The translations under genes and the position numbers were made by a program. Source: Pseudonocardia autotrophica (GTDB lineage: Bacteria; Actinomycetota; Actinomycetes; Mycobacteriales; Pseudonocardiaceae). From it: a stretch of 64,000 nt of DNA. The notes beneath the pieces are model-generated. The model was not told where the DNA came from and searched no databases. It saw only the letters and a program-made list of their open reading frames with translations. Of the stretch, positions 31,763 to 41,470 are shown one piece after another; within the stretch, counting starts at the first letter, position 1, and each line of letters begins with the position of its first letter. The stretch spans positions 5,642,001-5,706,000 of the forward strand of contig NZ_AP018920.1 of assembly GCF_003945385.1 (NCBI RefSeq). The letters are read 5' to 3'.

Positions 31763-32224
31763 CTACGGCGCCGGCCCGTCCCCGGTGAACTCGAAGATCG
31801 GGTGCCGGTGCGCGGCCGCGGCGACCTCGGCGGCGGACGAGTCCGGGGTGAGGTCGTCGAAGAACATCCTCGCCGCCCGGCCGAGCTCGCGCAGGTAGGC
31901 CTGCAACACCGGCACCGCCGCGCCCGGAGCCAGCTCGGTGGCGCGGATCCGCTCGGTCGCTCCGGCCCGGAGCGCACCGTGGCCACCCGCCGCGCGCAGG
32001 TTACGCACCCAGTCGGTCTCGCCGCGCGGGGAGATCAGGTAGCGACGGCCGTCACTCGTGAACGGGGTCAGCGGGATCCTGCGGATCCGCCCACTGATCC
32101 GGCCGGGGACGACCAGCACCGCCGTGCCGCCGGGCAGCACACCGCGCCCGGCGAGCGTGCCGAGCAACGGATTCAGCAGCCGCCGGTGCACGATCCCCGG
32201 TGCGCGGTAGTTCCGGTCCACCAT
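31763..32224 (-). CDS. F420-type nitroreductase, Ddn-like (copy 1)
   Basis: Split beta-barrel oxidoreductase of 153 residues of the deazaflavin-dependent nitroreductase family. The family pattern is visible: RLLNPLLGTLAGRGVLPGGTAVLVVPGRISGRIRRIPLTPFTSDGRRYLISPRGETDWVRNLRAAGGHGALR. It is closely related to the next gene upstream (32263), sharing RYL..RGET.WVRNLR and the C-terminal AAAAHRHPIF; the two look like a tandem duplication. Cofactor F420 is inferred from the family, and the substrate is unknown. Confidence 0.85.
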   Translation of the reverse strand: MVDRNYRAPGIVHRRLLNPLLGTLAGRGVLPGGTAVLVVPGRISGRIRRIPLTPFTSDGRRYLISPRGETDWVRNLRAAGGHGALRAGATERIRATELAPGAAVPVLQAYLRELGRAARMFFDDLTPDSSAAEVAAAAHRHPIFEFTGDGPAP

Positions 32225-32262
32225 GGGCTCACCCTGGCAGGGGTGCGGGTGCGCCGCGAGCG

Positions 32263-32715
32263 TCAGGAGAGAACGAAGATCGGATGCCGGTGCGCTGCCG
32301 CGGCCAGCTCGTCGTCGGACGAGGAGGAGTCGACTCCCTCGAAGAAGGCGCCGACCTCCCACGCCCAGCGCCGCAGGTACTCCCGCAGCACCGGGACCGT
32401 GTCGGCGGGATCGGTCAGGACGGTCGCCCGGACCTGCTCGGTCCGCCGTCCGACGCTCAGCTCGGCCGTCCCCGAGACCCGCAGGTTGCGGACCCACTGC
32501 GTCTCCCCGCGCGCGGCGACGAGATAGCGACGGCCCTCGAAGGGCAGCGGATTGACCGGGACCGTGCGGAGCTCGCCGGAGTGGCGGCCCCGGACGCCGA
32601 GCACGGCCGACCCCGCGAGCGGGAGCCCGAGCCGGGTGAGACCGGCGACCAAGGGGTTCATCACGTACCGGGTGAACCGGCCCGGCGGAAGGTATCGAGA
32701 GCGCTGATTCGTCAT
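32263..32715 (-). CDS. F420-type nitroreductase, Ddn-like (copy 2)
   Basis: Paralogue (150 residues) of the downstream reductase, 38 bases away and on the same strand. The core is YVMNPLVAGLTRLGLPLAGSAVLGVRGRHSGELRTVPVNPLPFEGRRYLVAARGETQWVRNLRVSG, ending AAAAHRHPIFVLS. The ATG at 32715 sits right beside two related palindromes (AGAGCAGTGTTCA and AGAGCAGTGCTCT) at 32717-32762 that look like TetR-type operators, so the pair is probably inducible. No regulator gene is adjacent. Confidence 0.85.
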   Translation of the reverse strand: MTNQRSRYLPPGRFTRYVMNPLVAGLTRLGLPLAGSAVLGVRGRHSGELRTVPVNPLPFEGRRYLVAARGETQWVRNLRVSGTAELSVGRRTEQVRATVLTDPADTVPVLREYLRRWAWEVGAFFEGVDSSSSDDELAAAAHRHPIFVLS

Positions 32716-32716
32716 G

Positions 32717-32762
32717 AGAGCAGTGTTCACCTTCGATCGAACAAAAGCAAGAGCAGTGCTCT
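32717..32762 (-). promoter_or_regulatory. Twin palindromic operator before reductase pair
   Basis: AGAGCAGTGCTCT (32750-32762) is a perfect 13-bp palindrome around a central G. A second, imperfect copy AGAGCAGTGTTCA is at 32717-32729. Between them on the minus strand, TTGCTT and AACACT with a 17-base spacer could be the promoter. This spacing fits TetR-family control. Confidence 0.65.
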
Positions 32763-33004
32763 CCAATCTGGTGGTGGGGTGCCGCCGGCACCTCGGGTCG
32801 TGGGCCCGTGCCGGCTCGGAGAGGGACGGCCGGCTCGCCGGGCGACGCGCCGCCGGCGGGGTGCCCGGGGGTGCGGGGACGCGTGCGTGATCCGTGCGTA
32901 CGGGCCGTGCGCGTGGGCCGAGCGTGCGACGCCGGGTGCGGACGGTGCGCGTCGGGGCGGGTGTGCGGCGCCGTCGTGCGGGGGCGCGGGGCGAGCGGGT
33001 GGCT

Positions 33005-34087
33005 TCAGCCGGTCCCTGCGATGGTCGCCGACCCGAGGACGAGATCGCCCTCGTCGGACGGTCGGTAGAGCGCGACCGCCTGGCCCGGCGCGACGCCGCG
33101 CAGCGGCTCGGCCAGCGCCACCGTGATCCCGTCGGCCGACGGGGTGACCTCGGCGGCGGCCGTCCCGCCGTGCGCCCGCACCTGGGCGACGCAGTCGAAG
33201 GGGGCCTCCGGCGCGGTCCCGGAGGTCCACACCGGCGAGTGCGCGGAGATCGACCGCACGTCGAGCGCGGAGTCCGGCCCGACCCGCACGGTGCCCTCGA
33301 CCGGCTCGATCCCGAGCACGTAACGGGGGCGCCCGTCGGCCGCGGGCCGGTCGACGCCGAGGCCCTTGCGCTGCCCGACGGTGAACTCGTGCACCCCGTC
33401 GTGGGTGCCGAGCACCTCGCCGGACGCGTCGTCGACGACCGAGCCGGGCCGGCTGCCCAGCCGCTCACGCAGGAATCCCTGGGTGTCGCCGGTCGGGATG
33501 AAGCAGATGTCGTGGCTGTCCGGCTTGCCCGCCACCCGCAGCCCGAGCCGCTGCGCCTCCGCCCGGATCTCCGGCTTCGGGGTGTCGCCCACCGGGAACA
33601 TCGCGTGCCGCAGCTGCCCGGCGCACAGCACCGCGAGCACGTAGGACTGGTCCTTGTCGGGATCGGCCGAGCGCCGCAGCTCCGGGACCGACGGATCGAG
33701 GCGCGCGTAGTGCCCGGTGCAGACGGCGTCGAACCCGAGTGCGAGCGCCCGGTCCAGCACCGCCGCGAACTTGATCTTCTCGTTGCAGCGCAGGCAGGGG
33801 TTCGGGGTCTCCCCCGCGGCGTAGGCGGCCACGAAATCGTCCACCACGTCCCGGGTGAACTCCTCGGACAGGTCCCACACGTAGTACGGGATGCCGAGCA
33901 CGTCGGCGGCGCGGGCGGCGTCCGCCGAGTCCTCCTTCGAGCAGCACCCACGGGACCCGGACCGGATCGCGTCCCGGGTACGGGACAGCGCCAGGTGCAC
34001 GCCGACGACGTCGTGTCCGGCCGCCACCGCACGCGCAGCGGCGACCGCGGAGTCGACGCCACCGCTCATCGCGGCGAGGACGCGCAT
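33005..34087 (-). CDS. mnmA: tRNA-specific 2-thiouridylase
   Basis: Enzyme (360 residues) that adds sulfur to U34 of Glu, Gln and Lys tRNAs, using persulfide from a cysteine desulfurase. The ATP PP-loop is [16 protein letters not shown] at the N-terminus. Cys in [15 protein letters not shown] is the first catalytic Cys and [11 protein letters not shown] provides the second. GHYARL and DQSYVLAVL are conserved. I start at ATG 34087; the frame upstream is the mirror of iscS. The partner iscS is five bases upstream, a functional pair (sulfur donor, then thiolation). Confidence 0.95.
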   Translation of the reverse strand: MRVLAAMSGGVDSAVAAARAVAAGHDVVGVHLALSRTRDAIRSGSRGCCSKEDSADAARAADVLGIPYYVWDLSEEFTRDVVDDFVAAYAAGETPNPCLRCNEKIKFAAVLDRALALGFDAVCTGHYARLDPSVPELRRSADPDKDQSYVLAVLCAGQLRHAMFPVGDTPKPEIRAEAQRLGLRVAGKPDSHDICFIPTGDTQGFLRERLGSRPGSVVDDASGEVLGTHDGVHEFTVGQRKGLGVDRPAADGRPRYVLGIEPVEGTVRVGPDSALDVRSISAHSPVWTSGTAPEAPFDCVAQVRAHGGTAAAEVTPSADGITVALAEPLRGVAPGQAVALYRPSDEGDLVLGSATIAGTG

Positions 34088-34092
34088 CCGGA

Positions 34093-35280
34093 TCAGCCCG
34101 TCACCGTGGCAGGGGTGCGTCCGGCCCGGCGGGCGCGCTCGATCACCGATCCGATCGCGCCGGCCAGCGCGACCACGTCGGCGCGGGTGCTGGTGTGCCC
34201 CAGCGAGAACCGCAGCGACCCACGGGCCGTGCGCTCGTCGGCGCCCATCGAGAGCAGCACGTGGCTGGGCTGCGCGACGCCCGCGGTGCACGCCGATCCG
34301 GTCGAGCAGTCGATGCCGTGCGCGTCGAGCAGCATCAGCAGGCTGTCGCCCTCGCAGCCGGGGAACGACAGGTGCGCGTTGCCCGGGAGCCGGTCGGCGC
34401 CGAGCGGGGCGCCGTTGAGCACCGCGTCCGGGACCTCGGTCAGCACCGCGGCGACCAGCTCGTCGCGCAGCACGGCCAGCTCGGTGCGCCGGCGTGGGGC
34501 GGCCGCGACCGACTCGGTGACCGCGGTGGCCAGCCCGACCAGCGACGGGACGTCGAGGGTGCCGGAGCGCACGTCGCGCTCCTGCCCGCCGCCGTGCAGC
34601 AACGGCGTGCAGTCGACGTCGCGGCCCAGCAGCAGCACCCCGGCGCCGTAGGGGCCGCCGAGCTTGTGCCCGGTCAGGGTGAGGGCGTCGACACCGGATG
34701 CGGCGAAGTCCACGTCGAGGATCCCGACGGCCTGCACGGCATCGGTGTGGAACGGGACCCCGAACGCGTGGCTGATCTCGGCCAGTTCGCGCACCGGGTT
34801 GACCGTGCCGACCTCGTTGTTCGCCCACATCACCGACACCAGCGCGTTCGCGTCCGGGTCCTCGGCGAGCGCCGCGCGCAGCGTCTCCGGCCGGACCCGG
34901 CCGGTGGCGTCGACCTCGAGCAGGCGCAGCCGGGCGCCCTCGTGCGCGACCAGCCATTCGGCGGCGTCGATCACGGCGTGGTGCTCGACCGCGGACACCA
35001 GCACCCGGGTGCGGCGCTGGTCGGCCGTGTGCCGGGCCCAGTACAGGCCCTTGACCGCCAGGTTGTCGCTCTCGGTCCCGCCGGCGCAGAACACGACCTC
35101 GGACGGACGGGCGCCGACCGCATCGGCGATCCGCTCCCGCCCCTCCTCGACCTCGCGCCGGGCGCGACGGCCCGACGAGTGCAGCGACGACGCGTTGCCG
35201 GTGCGGCCGAGCGCGTCGCTCATGGCGGCGACGGCTGCGGGCAGCATCGGTGTGGTCGCCGCGTGGTCCAGGTACGTCAT
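34093..35280 (-). CDS. iscS: Cysteine desulfurase
   Basis: PLP enzyme (395 residues) releasing sulfur from cysteine as an enzyme persulfide. Visible are [18 protein letters not shown] at the start, [14 protein letters not shown] and SAVEHHAV, the PLP-binding Lys in [19 protein letters not shown], and the catalytic Cys in [19 protein letters not shown]. The start at ATG 35280 removes a spurious extension overlapping plsC. It is cotranscribed with mnmA and probably supplies sulfur for tRNA thiolation and Fe-S assembly. The same order is found at Rv3025c-Rv3024c. Confidence 0.95.
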   Translation of the reverse strand: MTYLDHAATTPMLPAAVAAMSDALGRTGNASSLHSSGRRARREVEEGRERIADAVGARPSEVVFCAGGTESDNLAVKGLYWARHTADQRRTRVLVSAVEHHAVIDAAEWLVAHEGARLRLLEVDATGRVRPETLRAALAEDPDANALVSVMWANNEVGTVNPVRELAEISHAFGVPFHTDAVQAVGILDVDFAASGVDALTLTGHKLGGPYGAGVLLLGRDVDCTPLLHGGGQERDVRSGTLDVPSLVGLATAVTESVAAAPRRRTELAVLRDELVAAVLTEVPDAVLNGAPLGADRLPGNAHLSFPGCEGDSLLMLLDAHGIDCSTGSACTAGVAQPSHVLLSMGADERTARGSLRFSLGHTSTRADVVALAGAIGSVIERARRAGRTPATVTG

Positions 35281-35320
35281 CGGCTGCCAGGATAATCCCC
35301 GTGCGGGCGGGCCGGGCGCC

Positions 35321-36418
35321 TCACCCGCGTCCGGAGCGCACCCCGGGCACCGGGCCGGTCCGCCGGACGTGCTCGCAGGCGCGCCGGGCGAGCGTGCGGC
35401 GGTCGTCGTCACCGGGTTCGACGAGGTCGCCCACCCGCACCTCACAGACCAGTCCGGGCAGCCGTAGGACCCGGCCGATGGTGTCGCCCAATGTCTGTCC
35501 GCCGACGAAGGCGGCCGCGGTGGTCGGTCGTCCGTCCGGGGTGCTGAGCGTGATCGTGACCGGCCGTACCGGCACGGATGCGTCGATCGCGGACTGGAAC
35601 GGTGCCCGCCGGTAGTCGCCGCCGACCGCGCCGCACCAGGTCGTCGCCTCCGGGAACACCCCGACCAGTGCACCGGAGCGCAGCGCGCCGGTCACCGTCG
35701 CGACGGTCGCGGGCAGCCGGGACAGGCCCTCGCGGTGCACGAACACGGTGCCGACCCGAGCACCCAGCGTCCCGATCAGCGGCCAGTCCCGCACCTCCCG
35801 CTTGGCCAGCATCGTCACCGGGCCGATCGCGCCGAGCGCCGGGATGTCGATCCAGGACGTGTGGTCGGCGACGACGAGTGCGCCGCGGCCGTCCGGCGGC
35901 GCGAGCGGGCCGCCGCGCACGACGAGCCGCACCCCGGCCCCCCGGAGCACCGCGCGGTGCAGGGCGCGCAGCACCGGACCGAGCGCGCGGGGCCCGGCCG
36001 ACGCGGCCGGCGGCACCGCGAGCAGGGCCAGCACGAGCACCCCGAGCAGCACCGTGGCCCGGCGGACCATCCGCCACCAGCCGGTCGTCGGTGCGGCGGG
36101 CAGGCACTCCTGCGGGGAGCACGGCGACCAGGCGGCCCACGGCCCACCGGGCCGCTGCGCGGCGGGCGGCACGGTGGGGTGGGTGGGATGGCCCAGCCCG
36201 GGCGCGGCGTGCCGGGAGTCGGTGAGCCGGGAGTCGGTGAGCAGAGCAGCGGCGGGCCGGGCGGGGTTCGCCGCACCGGCGCCGGGCTGCTGCGTCCCGG
36301 TGCGCGGAGCAGCACCGGAACGGGCCGGGTCCGCGACACCGGAGCCGGACTGCTGTGTGCCGGTGCGCAGCGCAGAGCCGGACCGGGCCGGGTCCCCGAC
36401 ACCGGCGGTGAGGGTCAT
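35321..36418 (-). CDS. PlsC-like 1-acyl-glycerol-phosphate acyltransferase
   Basis: Acyltransferase of 365 residues. The C-terminal 220 residues hold a hydrophobic anchor ([25 protein letters not shown]) and the HX4D motif [10 protein letters not shown], followed by FPEATTW. This is the lysophosphatidate acyltransferase pattern. The N-terminal 110 residues are unusual: three tandem 21-residue units containing DPARSG and RTGTQQ, the third degenerate, then a Pro-rich segment. The ATG at 36418 overlaps the stop of the GNAT gene (ATGA). Homologue of Rv3026c by position. A start inside the repeat cannot be excluded. Confidence 0.82.
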   Translation of the reverse strand: MTLTAGVGDPARSGSALRTGTQQSGSGVADPARSGAAPRTGTQQPGAGAANPARPAAALLTDSRLTDSRHAAPGLGHPTHPTVPPAAQRPGGPWAAWSPCSPQECLPAAPTTGWWRMVRRATVLLGVLVLALLAVPPAASAGPRALGPVLRALHRAVLRGAGVRLVVRGGPLAPPDGRGALVVADHTSWIDIPALGAIGPVTMLAKREVRDWPLIGTLGARVGTVFVHREGLSRLPATVATVTGALRSGALVGVFPEATTWCGAVGGDYRRAPFQSAIDASVPVRPVTITLSTPDGRPTTAAAFVGGQTLGDTIGRVLRLPGLVCEVRVGDLVEPGDDDRRTLARRACEHVRRTGPVPGVRSGRG

Positions 36419-37203
36419 GCCCCGGTCTCCGAACCGGCGTCCGGCCCGGCCGCCTCGCCCAGGAAGAACCGGCGGTAGCGCGGATCCATCCGATCCATTC
36501 CGAGCAGCACCGGGAAGTCGGCGACGCCGAAGTCCGGATCGTGCGCCGGTGGCCCGCACACCCAGGTGCCCAGGCGCAGGTAGCCGCGCAGCAGCGGCGG
36601 CACCGCCGTCGAGCGGTGCCGCGGCGCGGTCGCCGGATCCCAGGGCCGGAGCGGGACGGTCCGGTATCCGGCCGGGGCGAGGTGCCGGGCCCGCACGGTC
36701 TCCCAGACCCCCGCGGCCCGGACGCCGCCGTCGTCGAGCCCGACGCTGGCGCAGCCGATCAGCCAGCGGTGCCCGGTGAGCAGCATGTAGCGGGCCAGCC
36801 CGGCCCACACCAGCCCGACGACGGCACCCGCCCGGTGCTCGGGATGCACGCAGGACCGGCCGGTCTCCACCAGCGACCCGCGCAGCGGATCGAGCGCGGA
36901 CAGGTCGAACTCGCCGTCGGCGTAGAGCCCACCGGCTTCGCGGGCGCCCCGCGGCGGCAGCATCCGGTAGGTGCCGACGATCTCGCCGGTCGCGTCCTCG
37001 CGGACCACCAGGTGGTCGCAGAAGTCGTCGAAGCGGTCGACGTCGCGGCCGGGCACCGGGGAGTCCAGCCGGGCCCCCAGCTCCTCGGCGAACACCCGGT
37101 ACCGCAGTGCCTGTGCCGCGGCGACGTCGTCGGCGTCGGTGGTGAGCAGCAGGGAGTACCGCCGGGCGGCGGTCTCCGGGGTGGAGACGATCACCTGGTT
37201 CAC
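36415..37203 (-). CDS. OlsB-like GNAT N-acyltransferase
   Basis: Acyltransferase of 262 residues of the ornithine-acyl-ACP type (hemolysin-like/OlsB fold). Motifs are YSLLLTTDADDVAAAQALRYRVFAEELGA, VREDATGEIVGTYRMLPP, and LVETGRSCVHPEHRAGAVVGLVWAGLARYM. It is coupled to the PlsC-like gene. In bacteria OlsB plus an OlsA/PlsC-type O-acyltransferase make ornithine lipids, so these two may form an aminolipid pathway (inference). GTG start. The positional homologue is Rv3027c. Confidence 0.82.
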   Translation of the reverse strand: MNQVIVSTPETAARRYSLLLTTDADDVAAAQALRYRVFAEELGARLDSPVPGRDVDRFDDFCDHLVVREDATGEIVGTYRMLPPRGAREAGGLYADGEFDLSALDPLRGSLVETGRSCVHPEHRAGAVVGLVWAGLARYMLLTGHRWLIGCASVGLDDGGVRAAGVWETVRARHLAPAGYRTVPLRPWDPATAPRHRSTAVPPLLRGYLRLGTWVCGPPAHDPDFGVADFPVLLGMDRMDPRYRRFFLGEAAGPDAGSETGA

Positions 37204-37365
37204 ACCGGTGTTGGTACCGGCCGCACCCGACGTCCCGGCGGTCCGGCGGTGGCGCCGGGATGAACGCCCCCCGACGGAGCCGGGCAGGTCGCCGAACCGG
37301 TGTCGGCCGGGTGTCGTCGCAGGCAGGAGCCGGGTGGGAACAGGTGAACACCGGCCTCACACACG

Positions 37366-37408
37366 GCGACGCCCGGTCACCGCGCGGGGCGGTGGCCGGG
37401 CGTCGCCG
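37366..37408 (-). terminator. Terminator hairpin after etfA
   Basis: GGCGACGCCCGG (37366-37377) and CCGGGCGTCGCC (37397-37408) pair over 12 bp, with further pairing of TCACCGC with GCGGTGG inside. It lies 17 bases past the etfA stop on the minus strand. Confidence 0.78.
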
Positions 37409-37424
37409 AGGAACACACCAGGCG

Positions 37425-38372
37425 TCAGCTCTTGCGCTTGGTGATCTCCTCCTGCAGCTGCGGCGCAACCTTGAACAGGTCACCGACGATGCCGAAGTCG
37501 GCGACCTCGAAGATCGGCGCCTCCTCGTCCTTGTTCACCGCGACGATCGTCTTCGACGTCTGCATGCCGGCCCGGTGCTGGATCGCACCGGAGATGCCGA
37601 GCGCGATGTAGAGCTGCGGCGACACCGACTTGCCGGTCTGCCCGACCTGGAACTGCGGCGGGTAGTAGCCCGAGTCGACCGCGGCACGGGAGGCGCCGAC
37701 GGCCGCGCCGAGCGAGTCGGCCAGACCCTCGACGACCGTGAAGTCCTCGGCCGAGCCGACGCCACGCCCACCGGAGACGATCACGGTCGCCTCGGTCAGC
37801 TCCGGACGCGACCCGCCCTCGATCGGCTCGCGGGCGGTCACCGTGGCCTGCCGGCCTGCGGCGGCGGGGACCTCGACGGTCTCCCGCGCCCCGGCGCCGG
37901 CGCTCGCCTCGATGTCGATCGCGCCCGGGCGCACGGTGATCACCGGGTGCTCGGTGTTCGCCTTCGCCTCGGCGGTGTAGGCACCACCGAACACGGAGTG
38001 CTGCACACCGTCGGCCGTGACACCGACCGCGTCGCCGAGCAGGCCGGAGTTCGTCCGGACGGCCAGCCGGCCGGCGATCTCCTTGCCGTTCGCCGACGCC
38101 GAGATCAGCACCGCAGCGGGCGAGGCCGACGAGACCAGCGCCTCCAGCACCCCCACCTCGGGGGCCAGGAAGTCGCTCGAGTCGGTCTCCGCGACGTAGA
38201 TCTTCTCCGCGCCGTTCTGCGCCAGCCCGTCGGCCAGCTTGTCCGCCACTCCGGCGGCACCCACCACGACGGCCGAGGGCTCGCCCAGCGCGCGGGCGGC
38301 GGTCAGCAGCTCGTAGGTGGTCTTCTTGACGTCACCGTCGACGTGGTCGACGAGAACCAGTACCTCGGTCAT
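37425..38372 (-). CDS. etfA: Electron transfer flavoprotein alpha subunit
   Basis: FAD-binding subunit (315 residues) of ETF, passing electrons from acyl-CoA dehydrogenases to the quinone pool. The N-terminal domain starts [28 protein letters not shown]. The C-terminal FAD domain has [10 protein letters not shown], the conserved [57 protein letters not shown]. It follows etfB with a short gap and ends at a strong terminator. Acyl-CoA dehydrogenase genes 7 kb away are potential partners. Confidence 0.95.
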   Translation of the reverse strand: MTEVLVLVDHVDGDVKKTTYELLTAARALGEPSAVVVGAAGVADKLADGLAQNGAEKIYVAETDSSDFLAPEVGVLEALVSSASPAAVLISASANGKEIAGRLAVRTNSGLLGDAVGVTADGVQHSVFGGAYTAEAKANTEHPVITVRPGAIDIEASAGAGARETVEVPAAAGRQATVTAREPIEGGSRPELTEATVIVSGGRGVGSAEDFTVVEGLADSLGAAVGASRAAVDSGYYPPQFQVGQTGKSVSPQLYIALGISGAIQHRAGMQTSKTIVAVNKDEEAPIFEVADFGIVGDLFKVAPQLQEEITKRKS

Positions 38373-38417
38373 GGTTTTCGGTCTCCTAGGAAGAAGGGGT
38401 TTCGACTACGCCGACGC

Positions 38418-39203
38418 TCAGATCAGCTTCTGGCCGACCAGGTACTCGGCGATCTTCGCGCCGCCGTCGCCCTCGTCGGTCACCTTCTCGCCGGCCTGCT
38501 TGGGCGGCTTCGGCGCCGAGGACGTCACGGTGGTCAGCGCGTTCGCCAGCCCCACCTCGGAGGCGTCGATCCCGGCACCGGCCAGGTCCAGCGACGTCAC
38601 CGGCTTCTTCTTCGCCGCCATGATCCCCTTGAACGAGGGGTAGCGCGGCTCGCCCGACTTCTCGCCCACCGACACCACGGCCGGCAGCTCGGCGCTCAGC
38701 CGGGTGACGCCGTCGTCGGTCTCCCGCTTCGCGGTCACCGTCGTACCCTCGACCGACAGCTCGTTGGCCCAGGTCAGCGCCGGCACCCCGAGCAGATCGG
38801 CGATCATCGCCGGCACCGCCGCGATCTGACCGTCGGACGCCGAGTTACCGGCGATCACCAGGTCCCAGCCGTCGACGGTGCCGATCAGCTTGGTCAGCGC
38901 CTTCGCCGTCTGCACCGCGCACGAGCCGTGGATCGCCTCGTCGGACAGGTGCACCGCGGAGTCCGCGCCCATCGACAGCGCCTTGCGGATCGCGTCCGTC
39001 GCGCTGTCCGGGCCGATCGTCACGACGACGACCTCGGAGCCCTCGTTGGCCTCCTTCAACTGCAGCGCCTGCTCCACCGCGCGCTCGTTGATCTCGTCGA
39101 TGACCGCCTCGGTCCCCGCCCGGTCCAGGGTGTGGTCGGAGTCGGACAGCTTCCGCTCCGAGTACGTGTCGGCCACCTGCTTCACCAGGGTCACGATCTT
39201 CAT
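38418..39203 (-). CDS. etfB: Electron transfer flavoprotein beta subunit
   Basis: AMP-binding subunit (261 residues) of ETF. It starts MKIVTLVKQVADTYSERKL. Conserved segments are DEINERAVEQALQLKEA, VVVVTIGPDSATDAIRKALSMGADSAVHL and GKSASDGQ-like VIAGNSASDGQIAAVPAMIADLLGVPALTW, plus the recognition-loop region PSFKGIMAAKKKPV. ATG 39203 is the first start consistent with the family; the longer frame extends into the promoter. First gene of etfBA, preceded by a promoter and a palindromic operator. Confidence 0.95.
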   Translation of the reverse strand: MKIVTLVKQVADTYSERKLSDSDHTLDRAGTEAVIDEINERAVEQALQLKEANEGSEVVVVTIGPDSATDAIRKALSMGADSAVHLSDEAIHGSCAVQTAKALTKLIGTVDGWDLVIAGNSASDGQIAAVPAMIADLLGVPALTWANELSVEGTTVTAKRETDDGVTRLSAELPAVVSVGEKSGEPRYPSFKGIMAAKKKPVTSLDLAGAGIDASEVGLANALTTVTSSAPKPPKQAGEKVTDEGDGGAKIAEYLVGQKLI

Positions 39204-39598
39204 AGGACCTCTTCGACCTCCTGCCGCGGCGGCCTGCGCGCCTGCGCACACCGCGTCGTCCTGATTCGCGGTCCGGCACCGGTGGTCCGGTCCCGTCCCG
39301 TCTCGCGTCACCGTGACGGTGCTGTGCCGCGCGCTCTGGGAGAGCGGAGGTGGGCCGCGGCATCGCGCCCGTCGTACCCGGTGACTCTGCCAGCGTCGCG
39401 CCGTAGTGGCACGCCGTGCCACTGTGACATTCATTGTTACCAACGAGTAGCCATGTGGCAAACGCCCACGAGCGGTGACCGTACTCACGCGCGGGCCACG
39501 TCACGCCGGGCACGCGCGATGTCACAGGACGTATCGCCTGGAGGGGGGACGGGTTTCGCTACCGTCAGCACCTCGGACACCGGCAGGAAGGAGCCCCC
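39204..39598. other. Intergenic region upstream of etfB
   Basis: About 395 bases, with the etfBA promoter and operator at 39405-39461 and the upstream region of the small plus-strand gene at 39599. No further gene is credible. Confidence 0.5.
39405..39461 (-). promoter_or_regulatory. etfBA promoter with palindromic operator
   Basis: On the minus strand there is TTGCCA (39461-39456), a 17-base spacer, and AACAAT (39438-39433). Directly downstream lies AGTGGCACGCCGTGCCACT (39405-39423), a perfect palindrome with 9-bp arms around a central C. Its position over the start of the transcript suggests repression. The long 5' leader (about 220 bases) to etfB is unexplained. Confidence 0.65.
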
Positions 39599-39892
39599 GT
39601 GCAGGTGACCGGGTTCGACGACCGATTGGGAACCGGCTACGTCCTCAGTACCGGCGCACACGCCGACGAGGACGTGCCGGGCAGCAGGGTCGTGCACCAC
39701 GGCGGGATGACGGTGCGGGCCACCGACGGCCTCGCCGCGATGCTGGAGGACGCGCTGGCCTACCGGCCGACCACCCGGCTGGGGTGGGGTGGCCCGGAGG
39801 TGCCGCTGACGCTGGAGGACGCGACGCTGCTCGCCTGGCTGCGTCAGGACGTGGGCGGGGTGGTTGCCGTCGCGGGCGAGCCGGCCGCCTGA
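39599..39892 (+). CDS. Hypothetical 97-residue protein
   Basis: Unrecognised small soluble protein (MQVTGFDDRLGTGYVLSTGA...). The GTG start has AAGGAG 6 bases upstream, which supports expression. It is acidic, with no Cys and no membrane segment. The C-terminal half is rich in Leu/Ala and includes VPLTLEDATLLAWLRQDV. It converges with the FAD oxidoreductase gene, the stops lying only a base apart. No function is proposed. Confidence 0.55.
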   Translation: MQVTGFDDRLGTGYVLSTGAHADEDVPGSRVVHHGGMTVRATDGLAAMLEDALAYRPTTRLGWGGPEVPLTLEDATLLAWLRQDVGGVVAVAGEPAA

Positions 39893-39893
39893 G

Positions 39894-41306
39894 TCAGCGC
39901 CGCAGGTATGCCAGTGCCCGGGCCGCGGCGTGCGCGCCGCACATGCCGTGCGCGCCCGGCCCCGGCGGGGTCGCGGCCGAGCACAGGTAGTGGCCCGGCG
40001 CGCCGGTGTCGTACGGCGCCAGGGTGGTCCGCGGCCCGAACAACAGCTGCCGCAGGTCCTTGGCGCCGGTGAGGATGTTGCCGCCGACGAAGTTCGGGTT
40101 CCCGGCGAAGGACGCCGGATCGGTGACCAGCGTCCCCACGATCCGCTCGCGGAAGCCGGGCGCGAAGCGCTCGATCTGTGCGGTGATCGCGCCGCTCACG
40201 TCCCCGGCCCAGCCGTACGGGACGTGCGCGTAGGCGTAGATCGGGTGCACGTCGCCGACCGACCGGCCAGGATCCGCCAGGTACTGCTGACCCACCAGCA
40301 CGAACGGCCGCTGCGGCATCCGTCCGGCGTGCACCTCGCGTTCGACGTGCGCGGTCTCCCGCGCCGATCCGGCGACGTGCACCGTCCCGGCCGCCCGGGC
40401 CGCGGCGGACGTCCACGGAATGCCGCCCTGCACCGCGTAGTCGACCTTGAACGCCGCCGGGCCGTACCGGAAACGCCGGTAGGCACGGGCCACCCGGGCG
40501 GGCAGCCGGTCGCCCAGCAGCCCGGGCAGCTGATCCGGCCCGACGTCCCAGACCGTCACGTCGGACGCCGGGAGCTCGTCGGCCGAGCGCACCCGCACCC
40601 CTGTCTCGATCCGCGCGCCGTGCTCGGCGAGCACCGCCGCGAGCGCGTCCGAGATCGCCCGGGAGCCGCCCTCGGCGACCCCCCAGCCGTGCCGGTGCCC
40701 GGCCGTCAGGATTCCCGCCCCGATGGCCGACGACAGCGGCCGGTTCAGCGGCCGGAACGCGTGCGCGGCCGTCCCGAGGAACAGTGCGCGGCCCCGCTCG
40801 GTGCGGAACGCCCTGCCCAGCAGCTCCGCCGGGAGCACCGTCGGGGCGCCGAACCGGGCGAGCCGCAGCGGATGCCGCGGCACCCGCAGCAGCGGCCCGA
40901 GTACGTCGGCGGCGAGCTGGTCGTAACCCCGCGACGGGGCGCCGAACAATGCCCGCCACAGCCGCCCGTCGGCGCCGAGGCCGGCCGCCGTCCGCTGCAC
41001 CGAGCGGTGCAGGACACCGGCGTCGCCGTCGTCCAGCGGGTGCGCGCAGTCGATCTCGGGCAGCCGCCAGCGCAGGCCGTGCCGCTCCAGCCCGAGCTCC
41101 CGCAGCACCGTCGAGCCGACCGCCATCGGATGCACCGCCGAGCAGTGGTCGACCAGCAGGCCGGGCACGATCGCCTCGCCGCTGCGGGTGCCGCCGCCGA
41201 TCTCGTCGGCGGCCTCCAGCACGGTGACCTCGATCCCGGCGCGGGCCAGCACGGCGGCGGCGACCAGCCCGTTCGGGCCGGAACCGACGACGGTCGCGGT
41301 GCTCAT
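39894..41306 (-). CDS. FAD-dependent NAD(P)-binding oxidoreductase
   Basis: Phytoene-dehydrogenase-like amine-oxidase-superfamily flavoprotein of 470 residues. The dinucleotide motif VVGSGPNGLVAAAVLARAGIEVTVLEA is at the extreme N-terminus, followed by GGGTRSGEAIVPG. The C-terminal FAD segment is YLCSAATPPGPGAHGMCGAHAAARALAYLRR. The family (COG1233) includes carotenoid desaturases, but no other carotenoid genes are nearby, so the reaction is unknown. ATG 41306 has AGGAG nine bases upstream; the longer frame lacks homology. Confidence 0.87.
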   Translation of the reverse strand: MSTATVVGSGPNGLVAAAVLARAGIEVTVLEAADEIGGGTRSGEAIVPGLLVDHCSAVHPMAVGSTVLRELGLERHGLRWRLPEIDCAHPLDDGDAGVLHRSVQRTAAGLGADGRLWRALFGAPSRGYDQLAADVLGPLLRVPRHPLRLARFGAPTVLPAELLGRAFRTERGRALFLGTAAHAFRPLNRPLSSAIGAGILTAGHRHGWGVAEGGSRAISDALAAVLAEHGARIETGVRVRSADELPASDVTVWDVGPDQLPGLLGDRLPARVARAYRRFRYGPAAFKVDYAVQGGIPWTSAAARAAGTVHVAGSARETAHVEREVHAGRMPQRPFVLVGQQYLADPGRSVGDVHPIYAYAHVPYGWAGDVSGAITAQIERFAPGFRERIVGTLVTDPASFAGNPNFVGGNILTGAKDLRQLLFGPRTTLAPYDTGAPGHYLCSAATPPGPGAHGMCGAHAAARALAYLRR

Positions 41307-41470
41307 GGGGATGCTCCTGACTCGGCTACGGACAGCAGTGTGGAGCCACCGCCGCCGGGAACGGGATCCGGCCCCGCGGCCTTCCGGCCGTGGCCGTGGC
41401 CGGGACTTCGTCGTGACCGTGTGGGGTGGCGGGGCGGGCGACCTCGGCGGCGGCGCCCGCCCCACCACGG

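Noticed and set aside
32800..33004. Possible small RNA in the GC-rich gap before mnmA
   Set aside because: Repetitive GTGCG words but no promoter or terminator pair that would define a transcript.
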